64,000 nt of DNA from Solidesulfovibrio alcoholivorans DSM 5433. GTDB taxonomy: Bacteria; Desulfobacterota; Desulfovibrionia; Desulfovibrionales; Desulfovibrionaceae. Location of the stretch: positions 530,477-594,476 of the forward strand of contig NZ_JNJA01000002.1 of NCBI RefSeq assembly GCF_000702665.1, read 5' to 3'. This document shows positions 58,097 to 64,000 of this stretch, in pieces (position 1 is the first letter of the stretch; the number at the start of each line of letters is the position of its first letter). The notes below the pieces were generated by a model that made no database searches, was not told the DNA's origin, and saw only the letters and a list, made by a program, of their open reading frames with translations. A program made the position numbers and the translations under genes.

Positions 58097-59245
58097 ATGA
58101 GCGTATCATCCATAGGCCAGTCCTCAAGCGATTACTGGCTTCAGCAGTTGCTCGCCAGCTACGGGCAATCTTCTGCGACCTCCAGCCAGTCGTCCGTCCT
58201 CAGTCTCCTGTCGCAGGGAAGCGACGCCACCGACGACACGTCGGCAACTTCTTCCGGGTCCTCGTCGTCCTCGACGAGCTCCGTCGGAAGTTTCAACGAC
58301 ATTCTCACGGCCCTGCTAGCCTCCAACGGCTCCTTGGGCTACGACATGGAAACCGGCACCCTGACCACCTCCGACGAGGGCGAGGAGGGGCAGATGCCCC
58401 CGCCGCCCATGGAAGGCGCGCAGGGCGAAAGTGGCGGGCAGGATGGCGGGCTCAGTCGCAGCGAGACCGTCACCAAGAACGACGACGGCTCCACCACGAC
58501 CACAGCCACTCTGACCGACGCCGACGGCAACCAGGTCGGCACGGAAAAGACCGTCGAAAACGCCGATGGGAGCTACACCAGCACCATCACCATGACCGAC
58601 GCGTCGGGCAACACGAGCACTCGGACCGTGACCGGCGAAAATACCGACGACGGTTTCAAGGAAACCGAGACGCTTACCGACTCGGAAGGCAACGTCCTGG
58701 AAACCGGTACGGTCCTGACCGCCTCCGACGGCAGCGTCACGAGCACCATGACCCGAAACGGCCCGGACGGCGGCAGCGTCACGGAAAGTGCGAGTTTCGA
58801 CGCCGAGGGCCAGCTCGTGTCCTCCACCACAACGACCACCACGTCGACTACGGCATCCTCCACGGACACGACGACCGCGTCCACGGACTCGACGACGAGT
58901 ACGACCGCGTCGTCGGAATCGTCGAGCTCCACAGGTTCCTCTGGGTCCTCGTCGGACAGCGATGAAACCACGACCACCGTGACGATGACGTTCACCGACA
59001 AGGGCATTGAGGAAACCACGACGGTCACGGACGCTGACGGTAATGTCGTGAGTCAGACGACGAAGGAAATTCCCTTGAGCACCACGACGAAGAGCGAGAG
59101 CTTCGGTTCGACGCTGACGAGCGAGGACGGGCTCGCGGGCCTGCTCAATCAGTATGCCGCCAATCGTTACGATTCCAATAAGGATTCCTACCAGCAACAG
59201 GCTCTCGATCTCGGCTCCCAGGGCGGGGTCGATGTGCAGGCCTGA
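58097..59245 (+). CDS. Ser/Thr-rich repeat protein under sigma-54 control
   Basis: The 382-residue protein starts MSVSSIGQSSSDYWLQQLLASYGQ after AGGAGAGAAGG. Residues 20-70 and 245-300 are runs of Ser and Thr. Residues about 125-245 hold degenerate repeats of roughly 20 residues around T-D-A-D-G-N or N-A-D-G-S, which look like beta-strand/turn units with possible Ca-binding Asp/Gly. No signal peptide is visible. I do not recognise a family. The RpoN promoter, shared with flagellar genes, and the N-terminal SSIG opening suggest a surface or flagellum-related role (inference). Confidence 0.72.
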   Translation: MSVSSIGQSSSDYWLQQLLASYGQSSATSSQSSVLSLLSQGSDATDDTSATSSGSSSSSTSSVGSFNDILTALLASNGSLGYDMETGTLTTSDEGEEGQMPPPPMEGAQGESGGQDGGLSRSETVTKNDDGSTTTTATLTDADGNQVGTEKTVENADGSYTSTITMTDASGNTSTRTVTGENTDDGFKETETLTDSEGNVLETGTVLTASDGSVTSTMTRNGPDGGSVTESASFDAEGQLVSSTTTTTTSTTASSTDTTTASTDSTTSTTASSESSSSTGSSGSSSDSDETTTTVTMTFTDKGIEETTTVTDADGNVVSQTTKEIPLSTTTKSESFGSTLTSEDGLAGLLNQYAANRYDSNKDSYQQQALDLGSQGGVDVQA

Positions 59246-59269
59246 TGCGGCTGCCACGATGGTTTGAAA

Positions 59270-59295
59270 GGCGGCCCCAGTGGGCCGCCTTTTTT
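59270..59295 (+). terminator. Intrinsic terminator after the Ser/Thr-rich gene
   Basis: An 8-bp perfect stem (59270-59277 with 59282-59289), 4-nt loop, then six T (59290-59295), 24 bp after the stop. Confidence 0.9.
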
Positions 59296-59486
59296 GTGGT
59301 GCGAAAGAGGTGGCACGCGGAAGGGCAGGGGAGGGCACGGGAGCGGGAAAAAACAGGCTGCCCGTCTGGCGTGCCCAGGGGCCGGGTTTTAGGACCAATG
59401 GCGACTAGGCGCACAAGGCCAGCGCGGCCTTCGCGGGCAGAGGTCGAAGGCGCGCCTGAGTTATTCCAAAAAATTAATATGCGGCG

Positions 59487-59771
59487 TCAGAATTTGCCCT
59501 TGGCCCGTCCGATGGCTTCTTTGAGCTCGCCGAGGGCGTGCTCGAAGCCTTCGCGCAATTCGGCCAGGGCATCGCCGCCGCCCTTGCGCAGGAGTGTCAG
59601 CTTGTAGCGGGCCTTGTCGTATTTCTCCAGCATGTGCTCGAGTTCGCCGGCCCAGCGATCGAAATAGTCCGGTCCTTTCTCCTTGGCCTCTTTGCTGGCG
59701 GAATCGATCTTGGCCTTGTAGCCGGCCAGCAGTTCCTCCATATTGACGCCGAAAGGCTTTTTCCCGTCCAT
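59487..59771 (-). CDS. Small coiled-coil protein, 94 residues
   Basis: The protein starts MDGKKPFGVNMEELLAGYKAKIDSASKEAK after GGGAGG. It is almost wholly helical, rich in Lys/Glu/Ala, and probably forms a coiled coil (about 15-90). There is no signal peptide or membrane segment. I do not recognise a family with confidence; small helical stress proteins look like this. It stands alone and is divergent from the outer-membrane protein gene. Confidence 0.7.
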   Translation of the reverse strand: MDGKKPFGVNMEELLAGYKAKIDSASKEAKEKGPDYFDRWAGELEHMLEKYDKARYKLTLLRKGGGDALAELREGFEHALGELKEAIGRAKGKF

Positions 59772-59846
59772 CGTATCCTCCCTTTCGCCTGTCGCCGACC
59801 AGGGTTACCGGAAGGACGTCCGAAGGGCAAGGCAGGCGGGTGTCTC

Positions 59847-59875
59847 TTGCGCAGGCGTCATCGTTCTGTTAAATT
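59847..59875 (+). promoter_or_regulatory. Possible sigma-70 promoter for the beta-barrel gene
   Basis: TTGCGC (59847-59852), 17 bp, TAAATT (59870-59875), about 210 bp before the ATG at 60085. If used, the mRNA has a long leader. The 313-bp gap (59772-60084) holds no other clear feature. Confidence 0.4.
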
Positions 59876-60084
59876 CATTCTAGGAACAAGGAGGCTGGGC
59901 GGACCACATTCCCGGGGAGGAAATGCGGAGCGCCCCCTGGTCAAGTTTCGAAGGCGACTTATGTCTTACTCCAGACGCTCCCCGGCGGCACCGGACCGCG
60001 CAGGCTGGTTGCCGAAAACCCTGGGAGAGGCGTCTCGCCAACGGAATGCAACGCTTAACGTGCTTGTATCCAAGGAGGAAGGCC

Positions 60085-60702
60085 ATGAACGCGCGTTTGC
60101 AGAAAATTTTGGTGCTGGTGCTTGCGGCCTTTATCGGCTTGGCGGCACTGCCCTCCCGCTCCTTCGCCATCGGCGAGGCGGGGACGGTGTACGTCACGCC
60201 TGAGTTCGGCTATTATGGCACGGGGCAGAAGGCAGTGGATTCCTATCTGACCTTCGGCGCCAGCGGCGGCTATTTCGTGATGGACGGCCTGTCCATCGGC
60301 CTGGAAGCTCTGGCCTATTCGTTCAACCAGCGCAAGATCGACCGCAATACGGCGGCCGGTAATTTCCTGTACACCGTGGCCAGCGACAACGGTTATTCCC
60401 AGAATCCCTGGGCTTTTGGCGCCAACGCCCTGATCCGCTACTACCCGGTGCGCACGGATAAGGCCGCTTTCTACATCGGCACCGGTATCGGCGGCATCTT
60501 CTCCAGCGACCGCATTCCCTTCTGGGAGAACGGCGGCGAAGGCAACTATTCCAACCCGACCCTGCCCGTGGACATCGGCTTCGCCGTGGCCATCAGCCCG
60601 ACGGTTTCCTTCGAGCTGGCCGGCCGTTATCAGCGCATCGGCTTCGACAACCACGGCATCGACGGCTGGGGCGGCCATGCCGGCTTCCGGTTCACTTTCT
60701 AG
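60085..60702 (+). CDS. Outer-membrane beta-barrel protein
   Basis: The 205-residue protein starts MNARLQKILVLVLAAFIGLAALPSRSFA after AAGGAGG. The signal peptide is cut near residue 28. The mature part alternates polar and hydrophobic residues with Gly/Tyr/Phe strands (VYVTPEFGYYG, ASGGYFVMDGLSIGLEALAYSF, FYIGTGIGGIF). It ends GFRFTF, a BAM-type C-terminal Phe signal. It looks like an eight-stranded OmpW/OmpA-type barrel. Substrate or function is unknown. A terminator follows. Confidence 0.82.
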   Translation: MNARLQKILVLVLAAFIGLAALPSRSFAIGEAGTVYVTPEFGYYGTGQKAVDSYLTFGASGGYFVMDGLSIGLEALAYSFNQRKIDRNTAAGNFLYTVASDNGYSQNPWAFGANALIRYYPVRTDKAAFYIGTGIGGIFSSDRIPFWENGGEGNYSNPTLPVDIGFAVAISPTVSFELAGRYQRIGFDNHGIDGWGGHAGFRFTF

Positions 60703-60755
60703 TGGGGCGGATAAAATACCGGCTGACAAACCCCTCGAACTAGGATAACACGTCT

Positions 60756-60796
60756 GGCCCTCCCACCCGCACAGGATGGGAGGGCCTGTTTTTTTG
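60756..60796 (+). terminator. Intrinsic terminator upstream of the str operon
   Basis: A 10-bp perfect stem (60756-60765 with 60777-60786), 11-nt loop, then TG and seven T. It ends the outer-membrane protein transcript just before the rpsL promoter. Confidence 0.9.
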
Positions 60797-60815
60797 TCGG
60801 CTGTCCCATTGCCGC

Positions 60816-60844
60816 TTGACACGGTCAGGTGATGGGTCTATATG
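60816..60844 (+). promoter_or_regulatory. Sigma-70 promoter of the str operon
   Basis: Perfect TTGACA (60816-60821), 17 bp, TATATG (60839-60844), 48 bp ahead of the rpsL ATG. This is the strongest sigma-70 promoter in the window and fits a ribosomal protein operon. Confidence 0.9.
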
Positions 60845-60891
60845 CCTCTGTCTTTGCCATACACTACGATTTTTCTTGAACGGAGACGGCT

Positions 60892-61263
60892 ATGCCCACG
60901 ATCAATCAACTTATCAGCAAGGGACGCGCTCAGGTGGCCAAGCGCCGCAAGACGCCGGCCCTGCAGGCCTGCCCGCAGCGGCGTGGCGTGTGCACCCGTG
61001 TGTACACCACCACGCCCAAAAAGCCGAACTCGGCCTTGCGCAAGGTCGCCCGCGTGCGCCTGACCAACGGCATCGAGGTGACTTCGTACATCCCGGGTGA
61101 AGGCCACAACCTGCAGGAGCACTCTGTGGTGATGATCCGTGGCGGCCGCGTCAAGGACCTTCCCGGCGTGCGTTACCACATCATCCGCGGCACGCTCGAT
61201 ACCGCCGGCGTGTCCGATCGCCGCCAGGGCCGTTCCAAGTACGGCGCCAAGCGGCCCAAGTAA
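60892..61263 (+). CDS. rpsL: 30S ribosomal protein S12
   Basis: S12 is part of the decoding centre. The 123-residue protein starts [12 protein letters not shown]. Both streptomycin-relevant lysines are unchanged from the sensitive type ([12 protein letters not shown] and [11 protein letters not shown]). It is the first gene of the str operon, with rpsG 24 bp later. Confidence 0.98.
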   Translation: MPTINQLISKGRAQVAKRRKTPALQACPQRRGVCTRVYTTTPKKPNSALRKVARVRLTNGIEVTSYIPGEGHNLQEHSVVMIRGGRVKDLPGVRYHIIRGTLDTAGVSDRRQGRSKYGAKRPK

Positions 61264-61287
61264 TTCCGGTCAAAGGAGAAAGCGCGT

Positions 61288-61758
61288 ATGCCGCGTAAAG
61301 GTCCAATTTCCAAGCGCTCGGTGCTGCCCGATCCGAAGTTCGGCAGCCATCTGGTGATGAAGTTCATCAACCGGCTCATGTACGACGGCAAGAAGGGCGT
61401 GGCCGAGGGTATTTTTTACAAGGCAGTGGACGTCCTGGCCGAGAAATCCGGCGAGGATCCCTTGAAGGCTTTCGAGAAGGCTGTCGCCAACGTCAAGCCG
61501 CACATGGAAGTCAAGCCCCGTCGCGTGGGCGGCGCCACTTACCAGGTGCCCATGGAAGTGCGGCCCGAGCGGCAGCTGGCCCTGGCTTTGCGCTGGCTCG
61601 TCGGCAACGCCCGTTCCCGCGGCGAAAAAGGGATGGCGGAGAAGCTGTCCGGCGAACTGCTGGATGCCTATCACAATCGCGGCGGCGCCGTGAAAAAGAA
61701 AGAGGATACGCACCGCATGGCCGACGCCAACAAGGCGTTTGCTCATTACCGGTGGTAG
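61288..61758 (+). CDS. rpsG: 30S ribosomal protein S7
   Basis: S7 starts 30S head assembly and lines the exit site. The 156-residue protein starts [20 protein letters not shown]. It has the family core [43 protein letters not shown] and the C-terminal helix ending FAHYRW. An AAAGGAG site precedes the ATG. Confidence 0.98.
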   Translation: MPRKGPISKRSVLPDPKFGSHLVMKFINRLMYDGKKGVAEGIFYKAVDVLAEKSGEDPLKAFEKAVANVKPHMEVKPRRVGGATYQVPMEVRPERQLALALRWLVGNARSRGEKGMAEKLSGELLDAYHNRGGAVKKKEDTHRMADANKAFAHYRW

Positions 61759-61776
61759 TCGCACAAGGATAGCGTC

Positions 61777-63849
61777 GTGTCTAAGACTGTACCCATTGAG
61801 CGGCAACGCAATATCGGCATCATGGCTCACATCGATGCCGGGAAGACGACCACCACCGAACGTATTCTCTATTACACCGGGGTGTCGCACAAGATTGGCG
61901 AAGTCCATGATGGCCAGGCCACCATGGACTGGATGGTCCAGGAACAGGAGCGCGGCATTACCATTACCTCCGCCGCCACCACCTGCTTCTGGCGCGATCA
62001 CCGGATCAACATCATCGACACGCCCGGCCACGTGGATTTTACCATCGAGGTGGAACGTTCCCTGCGTGTCCTCGACGGGGCGGTCGCCGTGTTCGACGCC
62101 GTGTCCGGCGTCGAGCCCCAGTCCGAAACGGTCTGGCGGCAGGCCGAACGCTACCGCGTTCCGCGCATGAGCTTCGTCAACAAGATGGACCGCATCGGCG
62201 CGGACTTCTTCCGTTGCGTGGACATGATTCGCGACCGTCTGGGCGCCAAGCCCGTGCCCTTGCAGATCCCGATCGGCGCTGAAGAAAACTTCGAAGGCGT
62301 CGTGGACATGATCCAGGGCAAGGCTGTCTATTTCGACACCGAGTCCATGGGCAAGGAGTATGTCTACAAGGACATCCCCGCCGAACTGATGGAGCGCTAC
62401 GAAGAGCTGCATCAGCACATGGTCGAGTCCATTGCCGAAGAAGACGAAACGCTCATGGAGAAGTACCTCGGCGGCGAAGAGCTGACTCCCGAGGAACTCA
62501 TCGCCGGCATCCGCAAGGCCACCATCAGTCTGGCCATCTGCCCGGTGCTGTGCGGTTCCGCCTTTAAGAACAAAGGGGTGCAGCCCCTGCTCGACGCCGT
62601 GGTCGATTTCCTGCCTTCGCCCGTGGATATTCCCGCGATGCAGGGGCACGATCCCGACCACGAGGAAAAGATTATCGAGTGCCCGTGCGATACCAAGCTG
62701 CCGCTGGCCGCGCTGGCGTTCAAGCTCATGAGCGATCCGTTCATCGGCCACCTGACCTTTCTGCGCATCTACTCCGGCCGCATCGAGTCCGGCATGACCG
62801 TGCTCAATGCCAACACCGGCAAGAAGGAGCGTGTTGGCCGGCTGCTCAAGATGCACGCCAACAAGCGTGAAGAGATAAAAGACGCTGATGCGGGCGACAT
62901 CGTGGCCGCCGTGGGCATGAAGATCACCTCCACCGGCGATACGCTGTGTGCGGAAAACCGCCCCGTGGCCCTGGAGTCCCTGAATATCCCCGAGCCGGTC
63001 ATCGAGGTCGCCATCGAGCCCAAGACCAAGGCCGACCGCGACGCGCTGTCCCAGGCGCTCGGCAAGCTCGCCAAGGAAGACCCGTCCTTCCGCGTCAAGT
63101 CCGACGAAGAGTCCGGACAGACGCTGATCGCCGGCATGGGCGAACTGCACCTGGAAATCATCGTCGACCGCCTCATGCGCGAGTTCGGCGTCAACGCCAA
63201 TGTGGGCGCGCCCCAGGTCGCCTACCGCGAGACCATCACCAAGCCGGTCAAGCACGATCTGCGCTACGTCAAGCAAACCGGCGGCCGCGGCCAGTACGGT
63301 CATGTGGTCCTCGAGATCGAGCCCAAGGAAGACGGCGGCTACGAGTTTTGCAACGAGATCGTCGGCGGCGTCATCCCCAAGGAATACATCCCGGCGGTCG
63401 ACAAAGGCATCCAGAACGCCATGAAGGGCGGCGTCATCGCCGGCTTTCCGCTGGTGGACATCCGTGCCAAGCTGGTGTTCGGTTCCTACCACGAAGTGGA
63501 CTCCTCTGAGCAGGCGTTTTTCATCTGCGCCTCCCAGTGCTTCAAGGAAGCCGTGCACAAGGCCGGTCCGGTGCTGCTTGAGCCCATCATGGCCGTGGAA
63601 GTGGTCACCCCGGAAGAGTACATGGGCGATGTCATGGGCGACCTCAACGGCCGCCGCGGCCGCATCGCCAAGATGGATTCCCGGGCCGGGGCGCAGATCA
63701 TCACCGCCCACGTGCCCCTCTCCTCCATGTTCGGCTACGCCACGGACCTGCGTTCGCGTTCGCAGGGACGGGCCACCTTCAGCATGCAGTTCGACCATTA
63801 CGAGAAGGTCCCGGCGGCGCTGGCCGACGAGATCATGAAGAAGAAATAA
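61777..63849 (+). CDS. fusA: Elongation factor G
   Basis: EF-G drives tRNA-mRNA translocation. The 690-residue protein has G1 AHIDAGKTT (17-25), the switch-I T-T motif ([12 protein letters not shown]), DTPGHVDF and NKMD. Domains II-V follow with [10 protein letters not shown] and GRGQYGHVV. Start is a GTG (61777). Length is normal and the gene lies in the str operon, so this is the canonical EF-G, not a paralog. Confidence 0.97.
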   Translation: MSKTVPIERQRNIGIMAHIDAGKTTTTERILYYTGVSHKIGEVHDGQATMDWMVQEQERGITITSAATTCFWRDHRINIIDTPGHVDFTIEVERSLRVLDGAVAVFDAVSGVEPQSETVWRQAERYRVPRMSFVNKMDRIGADFFRCVDMIRDRLGAKPVPLQIPIGAEENFEGVVDMIQGKAVYFDTESMGKEYVYKDIPAELMERYEELHQHMVESIAEEDETLMEKYLGGEELTPEELIAGIRKATISLAICPVLCGSAFKNKGVQPLLDAVVDFLPSPVDIPAMQGHDPDHEEKIIECPCDTKLPLAALAFKLMSDPFIGHLTFLRIYSGRIESGMTVLNANTGKKERVGRLLKMHANKREEIKDADAGDIVAAVGMKITSTGDTLCAENRPVALESLNIPEPVIEVAIEPKTKADRDALSQALGKLAKEDPSFRVKSDEESGQTLIAGMGELHLEIIVDRLMREFGVNANVGAPQVAYRETITKPVKHDLRYVKQTGGRGQYGHVVLEIEPKEDGGYEFCNEIVGGVIPKEYIPAVDKGIQNAMKGGVIAGFPLVDIRAKLVFGSYHEVDSSEQAFFICASQCFKEAVHKAGPVLLEPIMAVEVVTPEEYMGDVMGDLNGRRGRIAKMDSRAGAQIITAHVPLSSMFGYATDLRSRSQGRATFSMQFDHYEKVPAALADEIMKKK

Positions 63850-63917
63850 CGTCCGGAGTCCCGGACGAGGGTGAAGCAACAACGACCCGCGCAGGCGGAA
63901 AGTTCCAGGGGGACGAC

Positions 63918-64000
63918 ATGGGCAAGGCGAAATTCGAGCGGAGCAAGCCGCACGTAAACATCGGTACCATCGGTCACATCGACCACGGCAAGACCACGCT
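63918..64000 (+). CDS. tuf: Elongation factor Tu, 5' end only
   Basis: The first 27 codons read [20 protein letters not shown] and then IDHGKTT, which is the EF-Tu N-terminus with its G1 loop. The rest lies beyond the window edge. It follows fusA by 68 bp in the usual str order; GGGGGAC is ahead of the ATG. Confidence 0.96.
   Translation, partial: MGKAKFERSKPHVNIGTIGHIDHGKTT

Noticed and set aside
59311..59330. TGGCACG upstream of nothing on the plus strand after the Ser/Thr-rich gene
   Set aside because: The -24 box is perfect but no GC follows at the right distance, and no plus-strand gene starts nearby.
59960..60203. Short plus-strand frame starting MSYSRRSPAAPDRAGW before the outer-membrane protein gene
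   Set aside because: It overlaps the real gene in another frame and has no convincing ribosome-binding site.

Overview
The window is high-GC chromosomal DNA, and its gene order and gene types point to a Desulfovibrio-like sulfate reducer (Desulfovibrionaceae). The signs are a nusA-infB operon beside a flgF-flgM block, csrA-fliW next to flgL, a rod-binding protein fused to an M23 peptidase, sigma-54 promoters, and a His-type (sulfide-using) Thi4. The assignment rests on recognised families and remembered synteny; no search was run.

Region 1 (1-10309, minus strand) is the classic translation/transcription operon: tRNA-Gly(CCC), an intrinsic terminator, rimP, nusA, ylxR, infB, a DUF503 gene, rbfA, an nrnA-like DHH phosphoesterase, truB, rpsO and pnp (cut by the window edge). 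Region 2 (10381-22028) holds late flagellar genes, starting from a near-consensus sigma-54 promoter: flgF, flgG, flgA, flgH, flgI, flgJ-M23, a flgN-like gene, flgK, flgL, csrA and fliW. flgM and a partner gene face them on the other strand. Region 3 (22180-37988) is housekeeping with accessory genes: nadK overlapping a large DUF89/ARMT1-like gene; der, a CatB-type acetyltransferase, thi4, mtnA and gatB on the minus strand; an ASST-like propeller with a methyltransferase-like neighbour; a DUF2092/Gly-Pro-rich pair; and an MscS-cNMP channel with a membrane partner.

Region 4 (38052-51512) contains a tatD-type gene, an AT-rich single-gene island with an mrr restriction gene split at a T8 tract, a DASS anion transporter, a radical SAM/SPASM enzyme, two-component receiver proteins, a DUF4911 gene, an M24 aminopeptidase, a flavoprotein that matches eukaryotic-type UDP-galactopyranose mutase, an RRM protein, a TPR protein and a lipoprotein. 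Region 5 (51562-64000) contains purU, a complete branched-chain amino-acid ABC operon (livK-livH-livM-livG-livF), a sigma-54-driven Ser/Thr-rich repeat protein, a small coiled-coil protein, a beta-barrel outer-membrane protein, and the str operon rpsL-rpsG-fusA-tuf (tuf cut by the edge).

The observations most worth a second look are the eukaryotic-type UGM, the possibly phase-variable mrr, Asp-box motifs inside both hook-associated proteins, a family of palindromic elements 3' of three genes, and the NAD kinase/ARMT1-like gene pair.
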